Counted from the stretch's first letter, positions 8,788 to 17,132 are shown. The stretch is 64,000 nucleotides of DNA from JASSUD01 sp031963405 (GCA_031963405.1 JASSUJ010000001.1:1922001-1986000); one strand, 5' to 3'. Program-made: numbers and translations. Notes: a model not told the origin generated them from the sequence alone.

Positions 8788-9864
8788 TTAAACAGCTGCG
8801 GCCAGGGTTGCCTGTAAATCTGCCTCATTAGCTTCGCTAATCACTGCCTCACCTAAGCGTTTCAATAGCACAAACTTAATTTTTCCTGCTTCCGATTTCT
8901 TGTCGCCTTGCATCAGATTGATATATTGCTCTGCACCAAGCGCGGGCGCGCGCGTTGGCAAATGGGTCGCTGCAATGAGCTTGGTTAAACGTAAGCGTAC
9001 GCTGTCTTCGAGTAAGCCAAGTCGCGTAGAAAGGTCAGCGGCCATCACCATCCCACAGCCTACTGCTTCGCCGTGCAGCCATTTTCCATACCCTAATCCG
9101 GCTTCAATCGCATGCCCAAAAGTATGGCCAAAATTCAAAATGGCGCGTCTACCTTGTTCACGTTCATCCGCTGCGACAATGCTTGACTTAAGCATGCAAG
9201 AAAGGTGCACAGCATGGGCCATGGCTTCTTCATCGTATTGGTTGAGCTTATCAATATGAGCCTCTAGCCACGAAAAAAACTGTGCATCAGCCACTGCACT
9301 AATTTTGATCACTTCGGCAATGCCCGCCGCTAATTCACGTGCTGCTAGCGTACGTAAAAGGGTAATGTCCGCAATCACCGCTTGTGGCTGGTAAAAAGCG
9401 CCAATCATATTTTTGCCAAGCGGATGGTTAATCCCCGTTTTGCCACCCACTGATGAATCTACTTGAGCGAGTAAAGTCGTGGGCACTTGCAGAAATGGTA
9501 CACCCCTCATATAGCAAGCAGCCGCGAAGCCAGTGATATCACCGACCACGCCTCCACCCAGCGCAATGAGCGTGGTTTTACGGTCTGCACGCTCAGTGAG
9601 CAGTTTTGAAAATACAAGATTTAGGGTGTCCCAGTTTTTTGTGATTTCGCCATCCGGCAATATCACCCAGATAATTCTTTTGCCAAGCGGTGCCAATGTT
9701 GCCGCAAGCCGTTTAGCGTACAGCGGCTCAATGGTCGTATTGGTAACAATAGCAATGGAAGAACCTTGCAGATAGGGCGCAAAAAGCGCGGCTTGGTCGA
9801 TTAACCCCGCACCAATATGGATGGGATAAGTATGTTTACCAAGATCAACAGTAATAGTCATCAT
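8788..9864 (-). CDS. aroB: 3-dehydroquinate synthase
   Basis: 358-residue NAD- and zinc-dependent enzyme converting DAHP to 3-dehydroquinate, step two of the shikimate pathway, in the cytoplasm. The NAD-binding GGGVVGD is at 103-109, followed by VPTTLLAQVDSSVGGKTG. Zinc ligands fit E184 (GIAEVIK), H247 (NFGHTFGH) and H264 (LHGEAV). The frame opens with two consecutive ATG codons; either could start, and no strong ribosome-binding site is seen. It lies downstream of aroK, separated by 248 bases that hold a palindromic element. The gap to dgt (8615-8787) has a short G-type fragment and nothing else recognised. Confidence 0.95.
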   Translation of the reverse strand: MMTITVDLGKHTYPIHIGAGLIDQAALFAPYLQGSSIAIVTNTTIEPLYAKRLAATLAPLGKRIIWVILPDGEITKNWDTLNLVFSKLLTERADRKTTLIALGGGVVGDITGFAAACYMRGVPFLQVPTTLLAQVDSSVGGKTGINHPLGKNMIGAFYQPQAVIADITLLRTLAARELAAGIAEVIKISAVADAQFFSWLEAHIDKLNQYDEEAMAHAVHLSCMLKSSIVAADEREQGRRAILNFGHTFGHAIEAGLGYGKWLHGEAVGCGMVMAADLSTRLGLLEDSVRLRLTKLIAATHLPTRAPALGAEQYINLMQGDKKSEAGKIKFVLLKRLGEAVISEANEADLQATLAAAV

Positions 9865-9886
9865 GACAAATTTGTGTATGTGTTTT

Positions 9887-9955
9887 AGGGAAGGTCTGTC
9901 TAACCCGGCGTGGCATCATGCCTTCTTGCTCACGGGTTATATGGACCTTCCTTTA
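9887..9955. repeat. Palindromic element, D type
   Basis: AGGGAAGGTCTGTCTAACCC on the left pairs with GGGTTATATGGACCTTCCTT on the right; the middle keeps GGCATCATGCCTTCTTGCTC of the shared core. It lies between aroK and aroB, and its length is reduced relative to full copies. Confidence 0.75.
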
Positions 9956-10112
9956 GCTTAAGCTGGCTAATTGACCCGGCACTCAATTTTTGGAGTGATC
10001 TATGGCTTTGCCTTTGTTTTACGAAATATGGATAAACCGCTATTCAGGAATGACGACACAGGCATTACAACCAGTACATAAAAGGCCATACATGGCGTTG
10101 CTCTCAGCTTAT

Positions 10113-10658
10113 TCAACCTTGCTTTAAGGAGCTGTTAATTAGTGCTTGGCTATCTAATTGGGCCAAAATCATATCAACAAGTGCGTGCACTGATGGCGCA
10201 ATTTCGAGCACCACATGAGCGCAGGCGCGGTATAAAGGATCGCGTTCAGTATAGAGCGAAGCAAGCTTGTCACGTGGATTGTCTATTTGCAAAAGCGGAC
10301 GATTCTTATCGCGCCGCGTGCGTAGCCATAAATCATCTGGGCTGGCGTGCAAATAAAAAACAGTGCCACGACCTTTAAGCCAGCTGCGATTCTCTTCGCA
10401 CAATACCGCGCCGCCTCCAGTGGCCAACACAATCCCTTGATGCTGTGTTAATTCATCAATAAGACGCGACTCACGGCGTCTAAACCCCGCCTCTTGCTCA
10501 TGTTCAAAAATAGTCGAAATGCTTACGCCAGTGCGCCTTTCAAGTTCATGGTCAGAGTCGAAAAACGGTTGCTTAAGCTTTTTGGCTAAGGCTGACCCAA
10601 CGGTGGTCTTGCCCGACCCCATCAGACCCACCAGAAAAAAATTGCGTGGAAAAGACAT
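10113..10658 (-). CDS. aroK: Shikimate kinase
   Basis: 181-residue P-loop kinase phosphorylating shikimate in the chorismate pathway. Walker A GLMGSGKT is at 11-18, the shikimate/Mg site DSD at 34-36, and the GGGAV motif at 81-85. The arginine-rich lid (RTRRDKNRPLL) begins near 113. It is normally co-transcribed with aroB. It is downstream of pilQ, the usual Burkholderiaceae position, but here about 765 bases of repeats separate the two. Confidence 0.95.
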   Translation of the reverse strand: MSFPRNFFLVGLMGSGKTTVGSALAKKLKQPFFDSDHELERRTGVSISTIFEHEQEAGFRRRESRLIDELTQHQGIVLATGGGAVLCEENRSWLKGRGTVFYLHASPDDLWLRTRRDKNRPLLQIDNPRDKLASLYTERDPLYRACAHVVLEIAPSVHALVDMILAQLDSQALINSSLKQG

Positions 10659-10681
10659 GTTTTATCAAACTCTTTTTTAAG

Positions 10682-10867
10682 CTAAAAAGGGTCTACCTGA
10701 CCCAAGGTAATAAATGCCGACCTGGACATTACACTAGTATTGGCCGCGAGGCATACTGCCGACATCTGATTACGCAAGCCTTCTCTGACTGGGTAAGTTA
10801 ATTGAGTGGGTGATGCAGCCGTAGTCAAAATAGTAATCAAAGCAGTAGCTAAAACTCGTTTCATCAA
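10682..10867 (-). CDS. Small chimeric ORF, possible secreted-peptide remnant
   Basis: 61 codons. The N-terminus (MMKRVLATALITILTTAASP) looks like a signal peptide. From about residue 26 the reading frame runs through a decayed D-type palindromic element (10684-10786), which also supplies the end. It may be the 5' remnant of an exported protein truncated by element insertion, or not a gene at all. No homologue is recognised. Confidence 0.25.
   Translation of the reverse strand: MMKRVLATALITILTTAASPTQLTYPVREGLRNQMSAVCLAANTSVMSRSAFITLGQVDPF
10684..10786. repeat. Decayed palindromic element, D type
   Basis: AAAGGGTCTACCTGACCC at the left, and on the other arm a match to AGAAGGCTTGCGTAATC. The core remnant reads GGCATACTGCCG. 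It overlaps the small ORF at 10682-10867. Confidence 0.5.
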
Positions 10868-10949
10868 TATCTAAAAGGTCGTCAGTGTAGTTGCTAAAAC
10901 CAGGAGGTCCTCAGTTTAGTAAAACTAGATAGCAACCATTGTGTCCATT

Positions 10950-11094
10950 AACGGTTATGAGGATTGCGAGCACCGCCCAGTATTAGACTGCTTTCGAGCC
11001 CCGTGACGGCGTCGTTCCGGATCAAAGTTACTTTTTGCACTGGCATTAAAGGAATTCTTTGCTACGGGGTTTTGAAAGAGGCCTATTGGATAAA
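10950..11094. repeat. H-type fragment plus B-type palindromic element
   Basis: About 10950-10978 carries GAGGATTGCGAGCACCGCCC, the right half of an H-type element. 10985-11094 is a B-type palindrome: AGACTGCTTTCGAGCCCCGT pairs with ACGGGGTTTTGAAAGAGGCCT, with GGCGTCGTTCCGGATCAAAG and GGAATTCTTTGC in the middle. Both sit in the 556-base gene-free gap between the small ORF and pilQ. Confidence 0.65.
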
Positions 11095-11122
11095 AACGCA
11101 TTAATGAAGCGAGTTCTAAACT

Positions 11123-11410
11123 AGGGCCTGTCTCCAATTAAAACGGGCTCGCGAACGTACCAGCCAGCGCGTCCTGCAAGGAGCGGGGCGCGCCGTTTGG
11201 TTAACCCAAATAAGCGCCTCGCGACGCCGCAGGACGCGCTGGCTGGTACGTTCCCCTAAAAAATTTATCTTAAAATGGGGTTGACGGCTTTCAGGCGCGC
11301 ACCCCGCGTCATGCTCCTTGCGAATACGTCTAGTATTCGCCGCGTCACATTCCTTGGGTGCGCGCCTGAAAGCCGTCAACGCGAGCCCGTTTTAATTGGA
11401 GACAGGCCCT
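11123..11410. repeat. Compound nested palindrome (three-stem structure)
   Basis: Perfect 31-bp outer arms (11123-11153 and 11380-11410, beginning AGGGCCTGTCTCC) enclose two further palindromes. The first has perfect 25-bp arms (11153-11177 and 11229-11253, beginning GAACGTACCAGCC). The second has perfect 24-bp arms (11281-11304 and 11356-11379, beginning TTGACGGCTTTCAGG). The second also contains a GCGAATAC-GTCTA-GTATTCGC apical stem. A single strand would fold as a long stem with two side stems. No gene is inside. Confidence 0.9.
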
Positions 11411-11515
11411 AAGGAACCTCTGCCTAATCTGTGAACGGCGTCACGCCGTCTTGCCCTATATTTATGCGGTGGTCTGCGTTGGCATTTCTTGCATGCGGTT
11501 TAGGCGGCGCTTCAT
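11411..11515. repeat. Palindromic element, A type, forming the pilQ 3' end
   Basis: On the plus strand it starts AAGGAACCTCTGCCTAATC and keeps GGCGTCACGCCGTCTTGCC and GGTCTGCGTTGGCATTTCTTGC. These match the A-type copies at 12766 and 28002 in order and spacing. Read on the minus strand it encodes about the last 25 residues of PilQ and its stop codon. Confidence 0.65.
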
Positions 11516-13463
11516 TTAGTGTACTTGTAACAATATCTGGCGTAATAAAAACCAGCAGTTCACTTTTACGATGGCTCTTCACGCTGCGGCGAAAGAGCGC
11601 CCCAATGAGTGGCAGTTTGCCAAGTCCTGGCACACGCACAATATCGGTGCGCTGGTCTTGCGTGAAGATACCACCGATTGCAACGGTGCCCCCATTTTCA
11701 ACTTGTACTTGTGTTTGCACATGCTTGGTATGAATAGCTGGACCCGATACCGTTTCTTCTCCCACACTGTCTTTTGATACATCAATATCAAGTATGACAT
11801 GACCATTGGGAGTGATATGCGGCGTCACTTCAAGCTTTAAGCCAGCACGGCGAAACTGCACACCCGATACCCCGTTGCCAACCTTAGCTTGGTAGGGCAG
11901 CTCAGTTCCTTGCTCAATCAGCGCTTTGGCGCGATCAGCGGTTACTACACGTGGGTTAGAGAGTAATTGTCCACGCCCATCCGTCTCCAACATGCTTAAT
12001 TCCAGTGCAATGACATGGCTAGCTGCGGCACTAAAAAGCGTAGTGCCTGCTGTGGCAGGGTTAAACCCCGCTAATGGTGAGGCGGGCAAATCATATAGTG
12101 CGCCGTTGGGCGCGGTGAGAAATCGATGCGGCACAAGCGTGCTAGGTGGTGGGGCACCGTTTGTATCCCCAGCAATACCCAGCAGCGAAAGCCGTGCTCC
12201 CAGGCTGCGTGAAAAACCTTGTTCGGCTTCTACAATGCGCGCTTCAATTGATACTTGTTTAATCGGTTGATCAATCGCTAACAGAAGTGCCTGAATTTGC
12301 TCCATGGAGTCTGCCAAATCCGTCACAAAAAGCTGATTAGTGCGACCATCAGCCATCGCTGCACCGCGTTTTGACAAGATGCGCTGAGCGCCACTGCCGC
12401 TCAGAAGCTTACGAACATCTTCCGCACGCTGATAGCGCAGCTCAAAAATGCGACTGGTAAGCGGCTCAAGTTCCACCTCCTTAGCATGCGTTTCAAGGCG
12501 CTGTCTTTCCCGCTGCACTAACTCTTGTATCGGCGCTACCCAAATAATATTGCCGCGCTGCTGCATCGCCAACCCATGGCTGTCGAGCAATAAATCAAAG
12601 GCACGCCGCCAAGGGACTTGGTCTAGGCGCATAGAAACAGTGCCGCGCACTTGTTGGCTGGCAATAATATTCAGTCCTGTAAAACGAGCAAAAGCTTGTA
12701 ACACAGCCGATAGTTCGGCCTGTTGAAATTCAAGTGTAATAGGTGCATCGGCACTGACGCGCAGCTTGGGAAACCTCTGCATAGCCCCTGTAGCGGCGTC
12801 ATGCCGACTTGCCGTACTAGCGTACTGTCTGCGTCGGCATTCCTTGCTACAGGGGCTATGCAGAGGTTCCTTAGTATGTTGTGTGTTAATTTTGTTCGGC
12901 GAGATGGCCTGAGCGTTGGGAGGTGTAGTAGCTGTGGCGAAGGGCGTTAGTGTGTCTGTAAAAGATATATTTTGTTGCTTAGGCTTAATAGGTTCTGCTG
13001 AATTTCTGAATGCAGGCAGCGGCGGCCTTAGCTTCTCAGTAAGCGCCGCACGCGTTCTCTCTGTTCCTTTTATTCCATTTGTTCCCTTGATTATTTTCTC
13101 GTCGGCGGCTGCCTCCCTGCTTATTTCCTTTATTTCATCAGGCGCGAGTTGATTCATCGCAGCAAGAGCAATTGGAGTAGGTAAGAGCGGTTGTAATAAC
13201 TGACTCGATGCGTAAGCTAGGTCGGGTAAAAATAAACTGTTCAGTGCGGCTAGCTGTATAGCTAATAAGAGTCTTCTAAGAATTTGTTCATAGCCTCCCC
13301 AAAGCCGACTTTTTTGCCTATTTGTCGAAATCGGTGCGGTGTTCGAAGTCCTCAGGTACCAGCATGCCAACCGGTTTCTGTAAGGTTTTACCCAACTGAG
13401 GGGCTTATCCCCAACAAGGATATTTTTGAAATACTCTGAGCAGTCTCTTAGACTCGATTGCAT
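11424..13463 (-). CDS. pilQ: Type IV pilus secretin PilQ, invaded by three palindromic elements
   Basis: 679-residue outer-membrane secretin of the type IV pilus. Order: N-terminal exported region; a secretin/TonB short N-terminal domain near 235-310 (ITLEFQQAELSAVLQAFARF); a ring-building domain near 320-400; and the secretin domain near 470-650 (LLSNPRVVTADRAKA, VPGLGKLPLIGALFRR). The ATG four bases after the pilO-pilP stop, with AGGGAA upstream, is well supported. Three stretches are repeat-derived: residues about 5-63 (H type, before the hydrophobic LLLAIQLAALNSLFLPDLAYA signal core), 198-233 (A type) and about the last 25 residues with the stop (decayed A type). All keep the frame open. 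Whether the signal peptide still works is uncertain. Confidence 0.9.
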   Translation of the reverse strand: MQSSLRDCSEYFKNILVGDKPLSWVKPYRNRLACWYLRTSNTAPISTNRQKSRLWGGYEQILRRLLLAIQLAALNSLFLPDLAYASSQLLQPLLPTPIALAAMNQLAPDEIKEISREAAADEKIIKGTNGIKGTERTRAALTEKLRPPLPAFRNSAEPIKPKQQNISFTDTLTPFATATTPPNAQAISPNKINTQHTKEPLHSPCSKECRRRQYASTASRHDAATGAMQRFPKLRVSADAPITLEFQQAELSAVLQAFARFTGLNIIASQQVRGTVSMRLDQVPWRRAFDLLLDSHGLAMQQRGNIIWVAPIQELVQRERQRLETHAKEVELEPLTSRIFELRYQRAEDVRKLLSGSGAQRILSKRGAAMADGRTNQLFVTDLADSMEQIQALLLAIDQPIKQVSIEARIVEAEQGFSRSLGARLSLLGIAGDTNGAPPPSTLVPHRFLTAPNGALYDLPASPLAGFNPATAGTTLFSAAASHVIALELSMLETDGRGQLLSNPRVVTADRAKALIEQGTELPYQAKVGNGVSGVQFRRAGLKLEVTPHITPNGHVILDIDVSKDSVGEETVSGPAIHTKHVQTQVQVENGGTVAIGGIFTQDQRTDIVRVPGLGKLPLIGALFRRSVKSHRKSELLVFITPDIVTSTLNEAPPKPHARNANADHRINIGQDGVTPFTD
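12766..12872. repeat. Palindromic element, A type, inserted in frame in pilQ
   Basis: GGAAACCTCTGCATAGCCCC on the left and the complement GGGGCTATGCAGAGGTTCC on the right enclose the core GCCGTACTAGCGTACTGTCT. About 107 bases, translated as PilQ residues 198-233 (KEPLHSPCSKECRRR...). The same element lies between genes at 28002 and 45341. Confidence 0.9.
13275..13450. repeat. H-type element in the pilQ N-terminus
   Basis: Shares CGGTGTTCGAAGTCCTCAGG and CCGGTTTCTGTA with the H-type element at 26843 (CGGTGCTCGAAATCCTCATG and CCGGTTTCTGTG), in the same order and spacing. The outer arms are more diverged. It begins a few codons after the PilQ start and is translated to about residue 63. Confidence 0.7.
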
Positions 13464-13467
13464 AGCG

Positions 13468-14331
13468 CTATTCCCTCAGCGATAAAGTACGGGAGCCTTG
13501 CCTGCTGGTGAAAAGCAGAGCCTTATCTTCGATGCGCGCGACCACTGAGCCATCTACGACATCTCCAATATGCAGGAGTAAAAAGCCACTTGATGACTGA
13601 ACCAAGGCAGCACGCGCCAAACCTTGTCGAAGCACACCCACTAGTTGCCAGGGAGCAGAGGTAAAGGTACTGGGTGAAAGCGCTGATGAGATGGTGCCCC
13701 CTTCCTGGAAAGGGTTGGATAACTTTTCTAGTGTGGCCCTCGTTGTTGTTGGCATTTTTATTTGATGAGGCACGCCAATGATGCGTAGTACCGCTTCAAG
13801 CGATAGCAGACCATTTTTCTGTGTGCTCAATTGCACAGAAATAGGGACAACAGGAAAGGGTAAGTTAGCTAAGTGCGCGGCAAAGTTTGCCAAACTGGCA
13901 AAAGAGCCGTTGATATGCAGCTTTAGCGAGCGTTCTCGCCAATCAGCATGCGTTGTGATGCTGCCAGGGGAAAACCGCTCAAATGCAAGGCCACTGCTCG
14001 CGATAGCTATCGCAAAGGTTTGCCATAGCCGCACATCATCAAGCAAGGCATCATCGGCTGCTGGTTCAGTAATTAATGCTTTAGCACGTTGCCGTAAGGC
14101 GGGGAGTGCTGCTGCGTTGGTCGCAGCAGTTTGTACGCGTGCAGTTAATTTAGCTATCGCATTGTGCCGAGTGGCATCGCTTACGGTTTGCGCGGCTGCC
14201 CAAAGATAGTTAATTGCCGTAAATGTTAGCCAAGCGATGCCTATCGCCACGCTTAAGCGGCGCAGCTTAGACCAAGTCTCGAGCGGTTGCGCGAAGCCTT
14301 GCAGCACATCGTTAAAAGAAATATCTCGCAT
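13468..14331 (-). CDS. pilO: Type IV pilus inner-membrane protein, PilO-PilP fusion
   Basis: 287 residues joining two normally separate alignment-subcomplex proteins. Residues about 27-45 form one membrane helix (LSVAIGIAWLTFTAINYLW). An Ala-rich coiled-coil-like stretch and a PilO-type ferredoxin-like domain follow (near 90-190, LKINGSF-like LKLHINGSFASLANFAAHL). The last ~65 residues match the PilP beta-domain pattern: WQLVGVLRQG..ALVQ, LHIGDVV, and terminal RTLSLRE. PilO anchors PilN in the inner membrane; PilP links to PilQ. A longer frame opens with TTG at 14385; the ATG at 14331 with GTGAG upstream is preferred. The start of pilQ is four bases downstream, so the two are translationally close. 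Confidence 0.8.
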   Translation of the reverse strand: MRDISFNDVLQGFAQPLETWSKLRRLSVAIGIAWLTFTAINYLWAAAQTVSDATRHNAIAKLTARVQTAATNAAALPALRQRAKALITEPAADDALLDDVRLWQTFAIAIASSGLAFERFSPGSITTHADWRERSLKLHINGSFASLANFAAHLANLPFPVVPISVQLSTQKNGLLSLEAVLRIIGVPHQIKMPTTTRATLEKLSNPFQEGGTISSALSPSTFTSAPWQLVGVLRQGLARAALVQSSSGFLLLHIGDVVDGSVVARIEDKALLFTSRQGSRTLSLRE

Positions 14332-14419
14332 AAGCTCACAGTGTTTCAGCGTAACTTGATAGGGGGCGCCTAAAAGATTCTTCAAAATCTCGAAGAAACA
14401 AAAAATTGGTAGCTTGTTA

Positions 14420-14510
14420 GCATGTCGGGAGTTCCTGTGTCATCCCAAACTTCAGAAAACGGCAAAGACCCGTAGGTTGAGGTGATGCAGGAACCCCAAC
14501 ATGATTATTT
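14420..14510. repeat. Palindromic element, G type
   Basis: CATGTCGGGAGTTCCTGTGT pairs imperfectly with ATGCAGGAACCCCAACATG, followed by the GTAGGTTGAGGTGAT motif that marks this family. It sits in the gap between pilN and the pilO-pilP gene. Confidence 0.65.
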
Positions 14511-14567
14511 CCCACCTCTACTTGTCGTCTTTTTTAAAACTTTGAAGAGAGTCGTAGTAGATATTCC

Positions 14568-15215
14568 TTAAATTGAAGGCATAGGCATTCTTTTTGGCGG
14601 TTTCGGTGAAACGGCTAGAGAAGGGGCTGAGCGAGGCAAAGAAGTAACGTTAAGCTGCACCGAAAACGTTAAACCAGCTGGCGCTATACCCTGTGCCATG
14701 GTGTTAGGTAATGGCGCACGCTGCTGTACTTGTGCTACCTCGACGTTGGTAAAGTGCCCTGTTTTTTTAAGCGACTGTGCCCATTGGCTCAGCGCTGCAT
14801 AATCGTTTGCAACACCTAAAATAGTGCTTGTGCCTGACTCTATTTTTAACTGTGTCACGCTGATGTTAGCTTGATCAAATCGAGCTAAGGCATTGAATAA
14901 AGTAGTAAGTGCAAGTCTCTCTGGAGTAAGGCTGGTCAGCGCTGCTATGCGTCGCTGATGAGCGTTAATTAACGCATTAAGGCTTTGGCTCGCTGCAAGC
15001 TGCGGCTGCAATTCGTCTAATTGATGTTGCAAGTTTTTTTCATTCTGCACAGCATGATTAGCCTTATTCCATGCATGGTATTGCAAGGCGCATGCAACGG
15101 TTAGACCGACGCCAGCAGCAAGCGCAAACTCACTGCGCCGCCAAGCCCGCTGACGCAGTGCCCGCAAGTGTCGATAAGGCAGAAAATTAAAACCTTGCAA
15201 AGGAAAGGTGGGCAT
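14568..15215 (-). CDS. pilN: Type IV pilus assembly protein PilN
   Basis: 215-residue inner-membrane protein of the pilus alignment complex. The N-terminus carries the PilM-binding motif in FNFLPYRHLRAL (family consensus INLLPYRE). A membrane helix follows at about 32-50 (EFALAAGVGLTVACALQY), then a coiled coil (EKNLQHQLDELQPQL) and the PilN fimbrial domain. A longer frame starts at 15296, but the ATG at 15215 has AAAGGA eight bases upstream and puts the LPY motif near the start, as usual. Flanked on both sides by G-type palindromic elements rather than touching pilM and pilO. Confidence 0.87.
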   Translation of the reverse strand: MPTFPLQGFNFLPYRHLRALRQRAWRRSEFALAAGVGLTVACALQYHAWNKANHAVQNEKNLQHQLDELQPQLAASQSLNALINAHQRRIAALTSLTPERLALTTLFNALARFDQANISVTQLKIESGTSTILGVANDYAALSQWAQSLKKTGHFTNVEVAQVQQRAPLPNTMAQGIAPAGLTFSVQLNVTSLPRSAPSLAVSPKPPKRMPMPSI

Positions 15216-15396
15216 GCTTTTTCCTTTAGAAAGGCAACTCATCAAGCTTAGGTGGCGCAAGCTATGCCGAAACAAAGAAGAGGCAAATCGCAACATAGAA
15301 ATATTCGCTAAAAAAGACCGGAAGTCTGCTTAGGGCGCCCCCAACATGCACACCTCTCGCCGCTAACACTTCTCTTTAAGGTTTTGAATAGGCTTT

Positions 15397-15577
15397 TAGA
15401 ACTTGCTTATGATCTTCAAAAGTGGATTGTGTTGGGGTTCCTTCGTCCCCCCACTCTACGAATCGATGAGAAGGCGTTTCACTGTCTTTAGCTTGATCTA
15501 ATAGGCGCAGCCTGTAGGTTGGTGGTGAGGGACGAATCCCAACACAACCCACTTTTGAAGGTCGTAAACAGGTCCTA
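15397..15577. repeat. Palindromic element, G type, long
   Basis: Starts TAGAACTTGCTTATGATC and ends GGTCGTAAACAGGTCCTA. The inner arms AAAAGTGGATTGTGTTGGG and CCCAACACAACCCACTTTT are perfect but for one base. The apex contains a diverged inner unit (GTTTCACTGTCTTTAGC). It fills the 387-base gap between pilM and pilN, which holds no gene. Confidence 0.85.
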
Positions 15578-15602
15578 AGAAGCCGTTTGCTTAACCTGCG
15601 CC

Positions 15603-16598
15603 TCATTCAATTACACCCCGCAAAGCAAGTCCAAAAGCTACTGCAAATGGTGCGCTTTTTTTAATGCTTAGATGAGTGCATTTATCCATTTGGCAATAAA
15701 GGGCAGCATCAAAAGCACAAGCCTGGCAGCCTAGTGCTTTGCCAATTTCTTTGAGGCTTAAGCCCAGCGTGTTAAGCATGTCGATTTCACCTGCGATAAA
15801 AGCTTGCTGTGGCGCCTCAACTTGAGCTTGGCGCTGCAACTTATCGATGAATACGGATTTAGCTAAATCTAATCCGGAAAAAAACAATTCGTGCTCGATA
15901 TGATGCTGACGCACAAACCAAACATAGCTTTGATACATGCCTAACCAAATGACGCTGTAAAGCGCTTCAGGTGCTAGCGTGTGTAACGCAGCAAAACGGC
16001 AGGCGCGTAGCGCAGCAGCATTCTCCTCATCGAGGGCGATCAGTTGGAGGCCTGCCTGAGCCGAGACCTCAAGGTAGGCCTCAACATAATGACGTGGCAC
16101 GGCGGCAATCATTAACTGGTCAGGGTGCTGTGCTGCTGCAGGCTGAAACCAATCAATAGCTAATTCTGTTGCTTCTATCCTAAACATGCGCTCGGCCTCA
16201 GCGAGCACTGCCTGTTCAAGCGCATCAAGGGAGGATGCCGCAGGCGCTGATCCAGAGGGATACGGAGCTAATTGAGCTAGCGACGCTTCGCCAAGCAAAA
16301 TAGCTGTATTGGGTAGCGCCATCACAGCGCGATTTACTCTCGCTTGGCCGTGCCTGGATATTAGTAGTGCATCAGCAATGACGGCGGCGATCTCCATCGC
16401 ATCATTAAATTCCACACCAGTCATAGCGCCGATAGGTAATTCGCGTTGCGCCATATACTCAACGCGAATCGCTTGCGCAGCCAAGCAGCCGCGACTTAAC
16501 ACAACCACTCGTACTGCTGCTGGCTGAATTTCAATCCCTACTGCGCATCGGGTGAAGCGTAAGCAACGACTAGTAGCGGTAACCCAGGAAGACAGCAT
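15603..16598 (-). CDS. pilM: Type IV pilus assembly ATPase-like protein PilM
   Basis: 331-residue cytoplasmic actin-like protein that binds the PilN N-terminus and links the inner-membrane complex to the motor. The FtsA/actin fold starts with VGIEIQPAAVRVVVLS (residues about 19-34), where the usual Gly-Ser of the phosphate loop is replaced, so nucleotide binding may be weak. ATG at 16598 with AAGGACTGCCA upstream. First gene of the pilMN(OP)Q set, divergent from the PBP1A gene, as in related betaproteobacteria. Confidence 0.85.
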   Translation of the reverse strand: MLSSWVTATSRCLRFTRCAVGIEIQPAAVRVVVLSRGCLAAQAIRVEYMAQRELPIGAMTGVEFNDAMEIAAVIADALLISRHGQARVNRAVMALPNTAILLGEASLAQLAPYPSGSAPAASSLDALEQAVLAEAERMFRIEATELAIDWFQPAAAQHPDQLMIAAVPRHYVEAYLEVSAQAGLQLIALDEENAAALRACRFAALHTLAPEALYSVIWLGMYQSYVWFVRQHHIEHELFFSGLDLAKSVFIDKLQRQAQVEAPQQAFIAGEIDMLNTLGLSLKEIGKALGCQACAFDAALYCQMDKCTHLSIKKSAPFAVAFGLALRGVIE

Positions 16599-16621
16599 TG
16601 GCAGTCCTTATTTATTCCGCT

Positions 16622-16747
16622 GAGGAGGCGCTGCATAAGCCGGGGGCGGCAGGGTATCGAAGAACTGCAAGCCTCTTTTTTACATTAGGTACGAGCTGTA
16701 TTGGCAGCAAAGACATCCTTTGCTCGCCGGTTATGCAGACCTTCCTT
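16622..16747. repeat. Palindromic element, D/C-type arms
   Basis: GAGGAGGCGCTGCATAAGCC on the left and GGTTATGCAGACCTTCC on the right; the middle has GTACGAGCTGTATTGGCAGC and CATCCTTTGCTC. It lies in the 560-base gap between pilM and the PBP1A gene. The rest of the gap up to about 17100 shows no gene. Confidence 0.7.
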
Positions 16748-17126
16748 AATAAGCGATGAAGCTATTTTGTCGGCGCAGGCTGTCAGAGAATACTCAGCCT
16801 AATGGCTAATTTTTTGCAGTGAGTATTCAAGGAAGGTTTGCCAGGTAAAAGACAGAGCGCGACTTCTTGGCGTGCAAAGCTAGCGTGTTTTTTGCGGAAT
16901 GAGAAGTTTACGGTCTGCATGTTGCGGTGCTGTATTTAATTCAATACCTTCCCCAGCTACCATTTTTCTCGAGTTCTGTAGGCTGATATAGCGAATAGAG
17001 TTAGGTATGGAACCGCCAGTACGTTTACTTTTTAGAGATCTTAGGCCTGTTTCAAGTGATTTAACGCTAATTAATGCGTGTTGCCAGATAGATTTTTTGA
17101 TTCCTAACAAAGTTGCCAAGGGCGGC

Positions 17127-17132
17127 TATAAT
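17127..17132 (+). promoter_or_regulatory. Likely -10 box of the PBP1A gene
   Basis: A perfect TATAAT, preceded by GGCGGC, 26 bases upstream of the ATG. No good -35 hexamer lies at the usual spacing, so this rests on the -10 alone. Confidence 0.4.

Noticed and set aside
11116..11379. 87-codon minus-strand frame
   Set aside because: Falls inside the compound palindrome; perfect self-complementarity explains the open frame.
12723..12950. Plus-strand frame across pilQ
   Set aside because: Lies opposite pilQ and is mostly the reverse reading of the A-type element.
15376..15606. 76-codon minus-strand frame between pilM and pilN
   Set aside because: Entirely within the long G-type palindrome.
16880..17119. 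79-codon minus-strand frame upstream of the PBP1A gene
   Set aside because: Covers the likely promoter region of the PBP1A gene and shows no coding features.
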